A DNA stretch of 46,269 nucleotides from Candidatus Poribacteria bacterium (GTDB lineage Bacteria > Poribacteria > WGA-4E > WGA-3G): NCBI GenBank assembly GCA_022823085.1, contig JAJDXV010000055.1, positions 1 to 46,269 of the forward strand, written 5' to 3'. Positions 1 through 8,714 of the stretch are shown piece after piece. Under the pieces are notes generated by a model. That model was not told where the DNA came from. It made no database searches and saw only the letters and a program-made list of their open reading frames with translations. Position 1 is the first letter of the stretch; every line of letters begins with the position of its first letter. The position numbers and the translations under genes are program-made.

Positions 1-138
1 GAAAAGAAGCAGCACAATCAGAGAGAATCGCCAAGCAGAACCGTGGCGAAAAAACGGACTGCACTATTTAATATAAAAAAAGGAGCGGTGTTTCCTCTCC
101 CCGCTGAAGCGAGGGAGTCTCCACACCGAATACTTTGA
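1..138 (+). mobile_element. Possible right end of an IS200/IS605-type (TnpB) element
   Basis: This segment has no complete gene. It contains a strong compound hairpin: an outer stem CGGTGT (86-91) with ACACCG (123-128), and an inner stem CTCCC-CGC (97-104) with GCG-A-GGGAG (109-117) around a TGAA loop. It is followed by CCGAATACTTTGATGA. This arrangement resembles the structured right end (omega-RNA scaffold) of IS605-group TnpB elements as I remember them. All three + frames are open from the left edge, ending at 71, 76 and 138, so a partial C-terminus of a transposon-encoded protein could be present but its frame cannot be decided. The call rests on resemblance only. A plain hairpin of a neighbouring gene is the alternative. 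Confidence 0.35.
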
Positions 139-153
139 TGATTAAAAAATACT

Positions 154-182
154 TTGACATGCTTTTAAAATTATGTTAAAAT
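154..182 (+). promoter_or_regulatory. Sigma70-type promoter of the HtrA protease gene
   Basis: A perfect -35 box TTGACA (154-159) is followed by a 17-bp spacer and a -10 box TAAAAT (177-182). The predicted start of transcription is near 189, giving a leader of about 70 nt before the ATG at 263. The region between the boxes is very AT-rich. The promoter lies just downstream of the putative mobile-element end. Confidence 0.75.
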
Positions 183-262
183 ATACTATACAGAGATAGA
201 CTATAGAAACATGAAAAATGGCTGATATTCAGAAGGGGTTATCCATACTCAAGGGAGATCTG

Positions 263-1615
263 ATGAAAAAAAATATCTTTGTCCGTTCGAGTCTGCTACT
301 TCTTGTCGTCAGTGTAAGCGTTACTATATCATGTAGCGGGAGAACACAGCACCCGACAGATGTTGAACTGTTGGGTTCGATCGAAAACGCGTTTGTAAAT
401 GTCGCGAAACGCAGTACCCCGGCGATTGTCGGTATTATTTCATTCCGCCAAGCAGAGGATCCTCGATTTCGTAGGCAAGAAGGTTCTGGATTCATCTTTC
501 GGGAGGACGGTTACATTCTCACGAATGAACATGTCATCCGAAATTCAACAATAATCAGAGCACGGCTGCATGATGAAAGTGTATATGAAGCAGAATTAGT
601 CGGTGAGGACCCGAATACGGATGTTGCGGTTCTAAAAATTGACGCACCTGAAGTACTTCCGGTGCTTCCTTTGGCAAATTCGGAAGCGGTACAGGTTGGA
701 CAGTTTGCTATCGCTATCGGCAATCCATTTCAATTGAATCACACGGTAACGATCGGTACTGTGAGTGGCAAAGGACGTTCACTGCTTCCTGACCGTGGTA
801 TTGTGCGGTATCAGGATTTCATCCAGACGGATGCATGGATCAATGTTGGAAACAGCGGGGGTCCGTTGCTGAATATCCACGGTGAAGTTATTGGGATTAA
901 CTCATTAATCCGTCGTCCAGACAATACACCTGCTACCAATGCGGTTAGAGCTGGTGCCGGATTTGCCATCTCAAGCAATCTGGTGAAAAAGATTGGGACG
1001 CAGCTGATTGCAAATGGACGCATCATTCGAGGGTTCCTTGGAATTAGCATGAGAGAGACCTCAGAAGGGATAAGGATACGCAGTGTTGTTAAAGATATGC
1101 CAGCACATCTCGGCGGTCTCCAGCGCGGTGATGTCATTGTTGCATACAACGGAGAAAAAATCAGAGACATGAATGAGTTCAAAATGTGGATTGCAGACTC
1201 ACAAGTCGGTGGTGAATCGAAAATTAAGGTGCTCCGCGGTGGGCATGAACGGATATTTAATGTGACCGTAGCGGAAATGCCAGCACAGCAAGCCGGAAGA
1301 CCCGTCGAAACCGACTCTGTGGCGTTGCATGAGCTCGGAATAAGGGTTCGGAAGTTAGAAAAAGGCGACGCTGAAAGATACACCTACCTGACTGAAGACG
1401 ATCGCGGTGTTATCGTCCTTGATGCAGTTCAAGTCAATAGCCCGATTCCGAGAGGCACACTTATTACTGCCATCAATGGGCAGAGGATCACCAGTACCCA
1501 AGAATTGGAAGCCTTTCTGCAAAAAAAGCAGGAACTTCAGGAACTTAACGAAATTATCCTTGATGTCAAGAGCAGACACGGTACAGAAAAGATAACCGTA
1601 CCGTTAAAACGTTAG
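263..1615 (+). CDS. HtrA/DegP-family serine protease with two PDZ domains
   Basis: This is an envelope quality-control protease of the trypsin-like S1C family, 450 aa. The start at 263 is chosen because AGGGAG (252-257) sits six bases upstream and the protein then begins with a classic MKK signal sequence; an in-frame ATG at 218 would add 15 residues without a ribosome site. The hydrophobic segment ends in T-I-S-C, so it may be a lipoprotein, although the -3 residue is not the usual Leu. The catalytic triad is complete: His90 in TNEHV, Asp120 in DPNTDVAVL and Ser198 in GNSGGPLL. A PDZ domain follows at about residues 255-340 and a second, more divergent one at about 360-450. It stands alone with its own promoter, and the downstream helicase gene starts about 95 nt later. 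The family normally degrades or chaperones misfolded exported proteins. Confidence 0.92.
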   Translation: MKKNIFVRSSLLLLVVSVSVTISCSGRTQHPTDVELLGSIENAFVNVAKRSTPAIVGIISFRQAEDPRFRRQEGSGFIFREDGYILTNEHVIRNSTIIRARLHDESVYEAELVGEDPNTDVAVLKIDAPEVLPVLPLANSEAVQVGQFAIAIGNPFQLNHTVTIGTVSGKGRSLLPDRGIVRYQDFIQTDAWINVGNSGGPLLNIHGEVIGINSLIRRPDNTPATNAVRAGAGFAISSNLVKKIGTQLIANGRIIRGFLGISMRETSEGIRIRSVVKDMPAHLGGLQRGDVIVAYNGEKIRDMNEFKMWIADSQVGGESKIKVLRGGHERIFNVTVAEMPAQQAGRPVETDSVALHELGIRVRKLEKGDAERYTYLTEDDRGVIVLDAVQVNSPIPRGTLITAINGQRITSTQELEAFLQKKQELQELNEIILDVKSRHGTEKITVPLKR

Positions 1616-1711
1616 GCATCGATCAAAGAAGATAAACGAACCGAAGCAGGTTTTTTCACGCGACTGATTTTAACGACTTGTGCGAAATGCTGCTTCGTGA
1701 GAGAAAAATAT

Positions 1712-3694
1712 ATGGAAACACCGACACCCGTGACGCTCAGAGAAATCTTTAGTGCAGGTGGACTCATTGCCCAACACCTTGAGGGGTATGAGTTCCGCGA
1801 AGAGCAATTACACATGGCACATGAGGTATCCCGCGCCCTAACCTCTTCCGAACATTTAATTGTTGAAGCTGGAACAGGTGTCGGTAAAAGTTTCGCTTAC
1901 CTCATTCCGGCGATTTCCCATGCGCTTAGATCTGAACAAAAGGTCGTCATTTCGACGAATACTATCAGCCTACAGGAACAGCTCGTCACAAAAGACATCC
2001 CGTTTCTACAGCGCGTTCTCCCGCGTGATTTCAACATCCTTCTTGCGAAAGGACGGCGCAATTACCTTTCACGGAGACGCCTCAAAAATCTTCTTAACTA
2101 TGAACGTGGGTTGTTTGACACTTACGAAGAAGTCGAACAGGTCGCTGCCATTCAAGAATGGGCGGACCAGAGCGTAGACGGCAGTAGAGCAGACCTACCG
2201 TTACAACCTTATGGGCAGGTTTGGGATAAAGTCGCGTCTGACAGGGATAATTGCCTTGGTCGAAGCTGCGAGACCTACGACACCTGCTTCTATTTCAAAG
2301 TCCGCCGTGAGATGCACAACGCGGATCTGCTTATTGTTAATCATCATCTCCTCTTCAGCGATCTTGCAATTCGCAAAGCCAGCGAATCAGCTGCCGGTAT
2401 CCTACCTGATTACGACTACCTCATCATTGATGAAGCGCATCATCTGGAAGCGACAGCAACCAGCCATGCGAGTATCAACTTCAACAACACGCGCGTTAAA
2501 TGGCTACTCGATTCTCTCTACAATGATCGGAACGACGATGGATTGGCGACACGTTTCGATTCGTCACAACTTCAAGATCAAACCGTAGAGGCACGCGAAC
2601 AGACAAATAAACTGTTCAACAGTATCATTGAAGAAATAAAAGAACTCGAAGAAGACAAACATGGCACCACCGTCACACACCGCATTCACAAGAGCAATTT
2701 TGTTGAAAATGTATTGGATGGCCCGCTTGCAGAAATTGAGAAAACGCTAAAAGTCCTTCGTGACAGGGCGGCAACGGAAGACGACGAACAAGAAATTATC
2801 GCACATCAACGCCACTGCGAACGCCTGCGGGACGAATTGGACATGCTCATTCGGCAAAACGATCCCAATTACGTCTATTGGATAGAAGTATCCACCCGAA
2901 ATTACGCGCCTCGTATTGTACTCAACGCGACACCGGCAAACGTAAACCAGATGCTGCAGGAGCAGCTATTTATGGAGAAAAATAGCGTCGTCATGACGAG
3001 TGCGACACTCTCCACAAATCGCAATTTTGCTTACTTCAAAGCTCGGATCGGGATAGATGAGTGTCGCGAACTCCTTGCCTATTCACCGTTCGACTTTAAA
3101 AAACAGGTCCAACTCCACATTCCGAAAGATATGCCGGATCCGAAGAGTAGCAAATTCACCGCTTCAGTGATTGATAAAATCGGACATTATCTTAAACTGA
3201 CACACGGCAAAGCGTTTGTTTTATTTACAAGCTACAGGATGATGGATGAAGTCTATGATGCTGTAGCCCCTGATTTAGAAGCAATAGGGATTACTTCTTT
3301 CAAACAGGGTGGTGAACTCTCACGGACAGATATGCTTGAAGCCTTTCGTGAGGATACCGACTCGGTTTTATTTGGGACCGCCAGTTTTTGGGAGGGTGTT
3401 GATGTACGCGGCGAGGCGTTAAGCAACGTTATCATAACACGGCTTCCGTTTGAGGTACCGACACACCCGGTGATGGAGGCGCGCGTGAAACAGATTAAGG
3501 AGAGGGGTGGCGATGAGTTTTCGGAGTTTAGTTTACCGGAAGCTATACTTCGGCTCAAGCAGGGGTTTGGACGGCTCATCCGCACAAAGAACGATAAAGG
3601 GATTGTCGTTATTCTTGATCCACGGATCAAAACCCGTAGTTATGGGCGGGCGTTCCTACGATCACTGCCAGACTGCGAAATTGTGGAAGATTAA
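1712..3694 (+). CDS. dinG: DinG-type XPD-family ATP-dependent DNA helicase
   Basis: A superfamily 2 helicase of 660 aa that unwinds DNA 5'-3' in repair or R-loop removal in characterised relatives. The ATG at 1712 is preferred over a GTG at 1697 because GAGAG lies eight bases before it. The Walker A motif EAGTGVGKS is at about residues 53-61, the Walker B DEAH at 240-243, and motif VI GFGRLIR near the C-terminus. The iron-sulfur domain is recognisable: Cys181, Cys186 and Cys192 have exactly the 5- and 6-residue spacing of E. coli DinG. However, the first ligand in the usual KGRxNYLC motif is Ser120 (TCA codon), so only three of four cluster cysteines are present. No N-terminal exonuclease domain is seen. 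Its stop codon overlaps the U-tract side of a terminator serving the opposite strand. Confidence 0.9.
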   Translation: METPTPVTLREIFSAGGLIAQHLEGYEFREEQLHMAHEVSRALTSSEHLIVEAGTGVGKSFAYLIPAISHALRSEQKVVISTNTISLQEQLVTKDIPFLQRVLPRDFNILLAKGRRNYLSRRRLKNLLNYERGLFDTYEEVEQVAAIQEWADQSVDGSRADLPLQPYGQVWDKVASDRDNCLGRSCETYDTCFYFKVRREMHNADLLIVNHHLLFSDLAIRKASESAAGILPDYDYLIIDEAHHLEATATSHASINFNNTRVKWLLDSLYNDRNDDGLATRFDSSQLQDQTVEAREQTNKLFNSIIEEIKELEEDKHGTTVTHRIHKSNFVENVLDGPLAEIEKTLKVLRDRAATEDDEQEIIAHQRHCERLRDELDMLIRQNDPNYVYWIEVSTRNYAPRIVLNATPANVNQMLQEQLFMEKNSVVMTSATLSTNRNFAYFKARIGIDECRELLAYSPFDFKKQVQLHIPKDMPDPKSSKFTASVIDKIGHYLKLTHGKAFVLFTSYRMMDEVYDAVAPDLEAIGITSFKQGGELSRTDMLEAFREDTDSVLFGTASFWEGVDVRGEALSNVIITRLPFEVPTHPVMEARVKQIKERGGDEFSEFSLPEAILRLKQGFGRLIRTKNDKGIVVILDPRIKTRSYGRAFLRSLPDCEIVED

Positions 3695-3730
3695 AAAAAG
3701 ATGCCCGCGTATGTATACAGCGAGCATCTA
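3692..3730 (-). terminator. Intrinsic terminator of the lipoprotein gene
   Basis: On the minus strand a stem AGATGC/GCATCT, extended inward by CGC/GCG and GTAT/ATAC, is followed by seven T residues and AATC. It lies about 60 nt after the stop of the lipoprotein gene. On the plus strand the hairpin has no U-tract, so it is directional. Confidence 0.65.
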
Positions 3731-3791
3731 ACGAAAAGCGGACAAAACCCTTGGTCACTGCCAAAGCATCCGAGTCAGTATATCAATCAAT

Positions 3792-4844
3792 TTAATATCG
3801 CTTCGGTGAAGGTTGCGCGATGCGAATCCCTCTATCGTGTGTGAAAGGGAACACAAATTCTATGGTTTGATAGCGTTGTGCAGCCCCCGGCGGTGGTGCC
3901 TTTTCGATAGGCAGGATGACCTGTAATTCCACAGCATTTAATTTCATTTGTACAAATGGTAAGAACCCTTCCATGCTTTCGCCCGGCGGAATCCCTGTCC
4001 GACGGGTGCCGACCTGTTTTTCAACAATAGGCATCCGTTTTTCGATCAAGATTCGGCGTGCGATTTCCAGTCCATTTTTAACATAAAGTCCGGTCGCACG
4101 TGCCATGTAGGTAAAGCGTTCTTCTAAATCATCATAATCCAACCCGCCATAGATGTTATCACCTTGGTCAATGATGGTACACTCTTTGACATTAAAGATG
4201 ATATTTTCGTTCCGATTGTTGGTAATTTTCACATAAAACACATCTGTTTTGTCGCCTTGGTGAAGTGCTTCGGTTTCATAGAACGGAGAGAATGCGTTTC
4301 CTCGGTTGTACTTACGGTCTAAGTCTGGGCGTCGCCAATAAGCGATAGAAACGGTAATCCCATCTTTTGTCTTTGTCAAAATCGGTTGTCTTGAGGGTAC
4401 GTCAAATAATTCTGGGTGATCTGACATCAGGATGACATCAACCATTTTCCGGTCTTCGCCGGTTCCTATTTCAATTTGGCTCTCGGCTTCTGCCCAATCG
4501 TTAAGGAATTCACCCCACTTGTCGTTAGCGTGTGCGTATTCACCGAACGAGAAGATGTAAGTCAGTTCTTCCATATTGGCATCGCGTGCCTTCCCGATCC
4601 GGAACCCGACCGAATCCATACCGTGTTTGTCAAGAACCGGCTTAGCGAGCGTCTCAGCAGGGAGTGCTGGGACAATTATATTCTCTTCCGGTTTTTCAGC
4701 CTGTTCTATCTTCGCTTTTGCTATATTATTCACAGGTTGAACCGGTGACATATTACTGAGTGAGGTACCGCAACCTACGACACAGACAGCGAGTGCAAAT
4801 AACAAGACAAAATTGAGTGCTGTGAATTTATTCAACCATTTCAT
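3792..4844 (-). CDS. Putative lipoprotein of unknown function
   Basis: A 350-aa exported protein that I do not recognise. The ATG at 4844 is chosen because AAGGAGG lies 11 nt upstream, and the product then starts MKWLNKF with a hydrophobic stretch ending in the lipobox V-V-G-C (Cys25), so it should be lipid-anchored. After a linker rich in Glu, Pro and Ala, the mature part (residues about 60-350) is a mixed alpha/beta region with a central stretch DVFYVKITNNRNENIIFNV that looks like a beta-sandwich strand pair, as in DUF4352-like lipoproteins; this similarity is only suggestive. The gene is monocistronic, with its own promoter at 5005-5033 and terminator at 3692-3730. No catalytic motif is visible. 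Confidence 0.7.
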   Translation of the reverse strand: MKWLNKFTALNFVLLFALAVCVVGCGTSLSNMSPVQPVNNIAKAKIEQAEKPEENIIVPALPAETLAKPVLDKHGMDSVGFRIGKARDANMEELTYIFSFGEYAHANDKWGEFLNDWAEAESQIEIGTGEDRKMVDVILMSDHPELFDVPSRQPILTKTKDGITVSIAYWRRPDLDRKYNRGNAFSPFYETEALHQGDKTDVFYVKITNNRNENIIFNVKECTIIDQGDNIYGGLDYDDLEERFTYMARATGLYVKNGLEIARRILIEKRMPIVEKQVGTRRTGIPPGESMEGFLPFVQMKLNAVELQVILPIEKAPPPGAAQRYQTIEFVFPFTHDRGIRIAQPSPKRY

Positions 4845-5004
4845 TGATAATATTGCCTCCTTGGTTACCATTCTACAAATGGAATTTCGTTTTCGATTTG
4901 CATTCCGGGCTACTCAACGGAGCAGCATGCTAACGCTATAACTGATTTTGAGAACGCCGATATCGAATCCGATTGGTACGTCTAAAACTGTTCTCTATTT
5001 TATA

Positions 5005-5033
5005 AAATTAGCATAACTCCAATTTTTAGTCAA
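5005..5033 (-). promoter_or_regulatory. Probable promoter of the lipoprotein gene
   Basis: On the minus strand TTGACT (5028-5033) is separated by 17 bp from TAATTT (5005-5010), and the latter is preceded by TGC, giving an extended -10. The leader would be about 150 nt. The -10 is weak, so confidence is moderate. Together with the element at 5058-5176 this accounts for the roughly 340-nt gene-free stretch 4845-5187. Confidence 0.45.
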
Positions 5034-5057
5034 GAAATATGTTGGAAGAAATCTATC

Positions 5058-5176
5058 AGGACTTACGCAATTTTGACTGTAGACTGTTCTGTTAGAAGAA
5101 AGTTTTCTAAAAACACGGCGTTTTTGCGTCACAATCTAACAGATTGTGGTACAAAAGAGCATCATGCGTAAGTCCT
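5058..5176. mobile_element. 119-bp MITE-like element with perfect 12-bp terminal inverted repeats
   Basis: The ends are AGGACTTACGCA (5058-5069) and TGCGTAAGTCCT (5165-5176), a perfect inverted repeat. The flanks carry the direct repeat ATCTAT at 5051-5056 and 5177-5182, a possible target duplication that may be off by one base. The interior encodes no protein and contains a secondary palindrome around ATCTAACAGAT. This is the structure of a non-autonomous miniature inverted-repeat element. No transposase with such ends is present in the window. Confidence 0.7.
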
Positions 5177-5187
5177 ATCTATAATCT

Positions 5188-7356
5188 TTATTTTACAATA
5201 GCCAATCTACCTATTTCCTGAACAAGGTGTCCGGACTGTTTCGCGGAGATGCGGTAGATATAGATCCCAGATGCGACTGTTGCCCCGCTAAGATTTGTGC
5301 CTTGCCACTCGAATTTTGCTTGAGAGAAGACATTTTGATGTGTGTCCGTATAGACAAGCGCGCCTGATGGTGTGAATATTTCAAGTTTAACGCTATCTGC
5401 GATTTGGGAGGCAGAGAGTCGGTAGGCAAACGCCATAGTTTCGCCTGGTAAACGCAACGGATTCGGATATACCCGCGTATCCTCAAACACAAAATCTACG
5501 GATTGAAGTTGCTCTATACGCAACTGGTAAGAATCAACACTACTGAACCCACTTTCCGATTCCACAACAAGATAGAGTGTTTCAGTTGTATTGGGTTGAT
5601 AAATAAGTTTCAATCCTGCGATCTCTGTCGCGTTTTCGCCAGTTGCATAAGTTTCGCCAGCTGCACCATGAAGAGAGAGACGGTATTTTTGTTCTGGTGG
5701 AATGTCAGCCAAAGTCGCCAAAATGGTAATACCGCGCACGGCTTTCAATTCATAAACATCACGGACATCTGTCGAATCGAAAATGAAGGATTCATAAGTT
5801 TCGCCATATTCTATAGGAAACGCCGTCAGAATTGTATCATTCGGTTCGTAAGTATCACCGAACGAAACGAGAATTGGGATCGTTAAACCCTCCGCGCCGA
5901 TGTTTGTGATTGAGATGCCTGTAACAGTGCCGTCATTTGCGTTGCTATTCGGTAGTGTGCCGGGCGTAAAGGCGGTATGTCCATCATCTAAAGAATAAGC
6001 CGCACCATCGGTGATCGTAAACACATCTATAAAGTCAGCATCCTCCTGTTGATAAAGACCGAGATGTTCTGGGTCTGTAGGATCCTCAAGCCAAACTTGT
6101 TGGGAGGCATCATAAGTTCCGATCGGATAGGGATGCGTCTCGTCAATGTGCCAAATCAGGATGCCCGATTCCGGCAAATAGGTATCATAGGTCGCTCCAG
6201 ATGCTTTGTTCCGGTTCTCTATGAGGAAAAATTCCGTTGTTTCTCCATTAGCCAGTTTCCTTGATGGATGGACATCGATTTTGAAAAGTATATTGTTTTT
6301 GGGTCCGAGTTCAAAGTTCGGGACATCAATTTTTTGGTTTTGCGTTATCTGCACCGGTTGAATCCAACCGAGCCGACCGTTTTGAGGTCTTGCGTCAAAA
6401 TCCCATTTGAGATACCCTATAATATGGCTCGGCTCCAAGCCGTTTCCGACCCCAAATTCTACCGGACCTTGATAGGGTCCGAAAGCCCCCATAAGTCCCC
6501 ACTTATGGTCGTGTGGTCCTCTGAAAAACCCGTAAAGATCGGGTGCGCCGAAGTCGTGAAAGAATTCGTGGAAATAGATACCGAGGTGTGGATGCTCAAA
6601 ATCGGGTTCTTCAGCGACAACTGCGGCGGTATCGACGCGAACACCATCGTAAATAGCGTTGACCCTTGGAATGAGCAGAGATTGGATGTCGTAATCAATA
6701 ATTCCTGTAGATGCTTGGTCATTGCCAGCATGGATAAGAAAAATATGGTCTACGACCCCGTCTTTATCTCGGTCGTATTGTGAGAAGTCAACAGTTGCGT
6801 CCGCTGCTGCACACGCCTCACGAACCAACTCGCGATAGCGTTCCAAGATTCTTACGCCTTCGCCGTAATATGTCATCGGTTTTTTCGCGCGGAACCACTC
6901 GTTTCCGGCAGGGACAACGCCTCCCATTGGACCGGGTTGGATATCCATCTGTCCATAAGAATTTTCGAGATAATAGGTTTTCAGGGAGACACCTTCTGTT
7001 GCGAATAGATATCTGTCAAATGCCGCCCCCTCCCTGCGTCCCGGCATGTCCGAGAAATCTATTTTCAGGGCAAGGACATATTCAATACCGTCTGATTGCA
7101 GGACCCCCTGTTCTCTGATGAGGCAGCAACCGTCGAGTGCCTCAAGAAATTCTGTTTTACTCTGAGGGGCTTTCGGTACGAATTCACCGGTGGCGGGATC
7201 TTGATTAAAAAAAAGATATGGATTCGGAGGCGCAGCGACAGACAAGGTCGAAAAAACAAGAAAACCGAAGAATCCAATCGTTAATTCCTGTACGGTTTGT
7301 CGCTGTATTAAACGAGAGACACAATCCAGGCATGAAAGACGTTTAATCAAATTCAC
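5188..7356 (-). CDS. Secreted M6-family metalloprotease with C-terminal FlgD/Ig-like sorting-type domain
   Basis: An immune-inhibitor-A-like zinc metallopeptidase of 722 aa. The start is taken as the GTG at 7356, with AGGAAG seven bases upstream; it overlaps the end of the preceding gene by 14 nt, suggesting translational coupling. A signal peptide covers about residues 20-43 (hydrophobic core ending SVAAPP). The protease domain has a calcium-loop-like segment DRDKDGVVD (about 195-203) and the zinc motif HEFFHDFGAPDLYG with His263, Glu264 and His267. A beta-rich middle region (about 500-630) is followed at about 640-720 by VYPNP...SGIYIYRI, typical of FlgD-Ig-like C-terminal modules found in type IX-like sorted proteins. 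Likely role: extracellular protein degradation. No secretion machinery genes of that type are nearby. Confidence 0.88.
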   Translation of the reverse strand: MNLIKRLSCLDCVSRLIQRQTVQELTIGFFGFLVFSTLSVAAPPNPYLFFNQDPATGEFVPKAPQSKTEFLEALDGCCLIREQGVLQSDGIEYVLALKIDFSDMPGRREGAAFDRYLFATEGVSLKTYYLENSYGQMDIQPGPMGGVVPAGNEWFRAKKPMTYYGEGVRILERYRELVREACAAADATVDFSQYDRDKDGVVDHIFLIHAGNDQASTGIIDYDIQSLLIPRVNAIYDGVRVDTAAVVAEEPDFEHPHLGIYFHEFFHDFGAPDLYGFFRGPHDHKWGLMGAFGPYQGPVEFGVGNGLEPSHIIGYLKWDFDARPQNGRLGWIQPVQITQNQKIDVPNFELGPKNNILFKIDVHPSRKLANGETTEFFLIENRNKASGATYDTYLPESGILIWHIDETHPYPIGTYDASQQVWLEDPTDPEHLGLYQQEDADFIDVFTITDGAAYSLDDGHTAFTPGTLPNSNANDGTVTGISITNIGAEGLTIPILVSFGDTYEPNDTILTAFPIEYGETYESFIFDSTDVRDVYELKAVRGITILATLADIPPEQKYRLSLHGAAGETYATGENATEIAGLKLIYQPNTTETLYLVVESESGFSSVDSYQLRIEQLQSVDFVFEDTRVYPNPLRLPGETMAFAYRLSASQIADSVKLEIFTPSGALVYTDTHQNVFSQAKFEWQGTNLSGATVASGIYIYRISAKQSGHLVQEIGRLAIVK

Positions 7357-8647
7357 CGCCGCACTTCCTACATAAAATATAGAACTGAATATCATCGGAC
7401 TGCGCATGTTGTATAATGAGGTCAACTGCTTGCTGAGGCAGGTCTGCTCCGCATTTAGGACATTTATAGAGTGAGCCTTCCGTTTCGGGGAATTTGGTAA
7501 TATCGCCCCACATATCTTGTATCCAATATTTGAATTCCCAAGGTATTTCAGTTTCGACCTCTGTTGCAATCTGAGTGGCGTGTCGGATCAGTTTTCGGCA
7601 TTCGTTAATGGAGGCAGGTTCGTAAAGATGCGGTGAGTACCTAAGTGGCAGTGGTTTCCCCTCTGTCTCGGTTTGTACGTTGAAATCACGAGCACGCGTA
7701 AGGAGTAGCTGATCCAAACGTGAGCCGGATTCTCTCGCTTTAGACCAGATCCGGTAGTAGCCAGTTCGTTTGATGTGAAAAAAGGCGGGGCGATTTCCCG
7801 GTTTGTTGCCTTCTGCATCGCTGGGTGCGGTATCCCAGAGCCAACGTCCCCACTTTGTGGTATCATTGGGTTCCGACCAAATCTTTATTGCCCCGGGCCC
7901 ACCTTCCCGATCCCATGGGTGTGGGGATGCGTCATCCACACCGATCCAATAAGAATCTTTTCCTCTTTCAAAGAAGACGCGAGCCCAGAGGTACCATCTC
8001 CCTGTTTTAGGGATGTAAATTTCGTGTGTGGCGCGCGCGCCTCTTACACCTTCAACGGCTTTACCGCGAGAAGCCTCTTCATGGTCAACGATATTCACGC
8101 CTTTATCAAGATGAATAGCATTATCGGCTTCAATAACAAGTGTATCTTTCGGTATCCGAACCACTTCTTCAGGCTCATCAGGGTTGTGCAGTTCAACAGG
8201 TTCACTGAGGTTATAACTCTTCGCTATCCTTTGTGAAACTTGCTCAAACTCTTTTTCTGAAAGGTTCGCGTCAAAGAAACAGTCGCGGATGCCTTTTTTC
8301 CACATATCAAGCAATAGAAACATCGCTTTCAGGTTGCCGTCTGGACGTTTTCGAGTGCCAACCACAATCAGCATCCCTGTATCTTTAGAACGACTGATTA
8401 GGCATCGATGGAACGGAAAATCTGATGACGATTTTCTGCGGGTTCTGCTCGACACAACGAGCGGGGCGTAATATCGACATTTCGCATCACAGCCAGGTAT
8501 CTTGGCGCGCTTCGCTCGGCAGCATTCCGGGCAGATTAATATACCGTTGAGAGCTGGACAGATACGTTTCCCGTTATTAGAACGGCATGTCCGACAACGT
8601 TGACTTGTGCGCCGTCTCACTGATGTTTGCCGTCTCTCACGTCTCAT
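7343..8647 (-). CDS. Double zinc-ribbon protein with central carbohydrate-binding-like domain
   Basis: A 434-aa protein of unknown function without signal peptide. AGGAGA lies five bases before the ATG. The Arg-rich N-terminus is followed by a cysteine cluster (CRTC near 19-22, then CPA, CPECC, and C-x3-C-x2-Y) of the type seen in uncharacterised proteins carrying CPA...ICxxCCGxKR. Next comes a helical segment with VFLL-type LLLDMWKKGIRDCFFD. Residues about 170-330 form a beta-rich module with RWYLWARVFF, YWIGVDD and GYYRIWSKARESGSRLDQLLLT, like CBM35/GH-associated sugar-binding sandwiches. A second zinc ribbon CPKC...CRKC closes the protein. Because the sandwich type is normally extracellular, its fusion to cytoplasmic-looking zinc ribbons is odd. 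It overlaps and precedes the M6 protease gene. Confidence 0.75.
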   Translation of the reverse strand: MRRERRQTSVRRRTSQRCRTCRSNNGKRICPALNGILICPECCRAKRAKIPGCDAKCRYYAPLVVSSRTRRKSSSDFPFHRCLISRSKDTGMLIVVGTRKRPDGNLKAMFLLLDMWKKGIRDCFFDANLSEKEFEQVSQRIAKSYNLSEPVELHNPDEPEEVVRIPKDTLVIEADNAIHLDKGVNIVDHEEASRGKAVEGVRGARATHEIYIPKTGRWYLWARVFFERGKDSYWIGVDDASPHPWDREGGPGAIKIWSEPNDTTKWGRWLWDTAPSDAEGNKPGNRPAFFHIKRTGYYRIWSKARESGSRLDQLLLTRARDFNVQTETEGKPLPLRYSPHLYEPASINECRKLIRHATQIATEVETEIPWEFKYWIQDMWGDITKFPETEGSLYKCPKCGADLPQQAVDLIIQHAQSDDIQFYILCRKCGGEFD

Positions 8648-8714
8648 GTTTTCTCCTACAAAGCGCGTGTCGAAAAAAAACTATAAAACTCACGCCGTTG
8701 GCAAATCCAGCAGA

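Noticed and set aside
811..1383. Open frame antisense to the HtrA gene
   Set aside because: The plus-strand frame has a complete catalytic triad and domain order; the antisense product has no recognisable motif.
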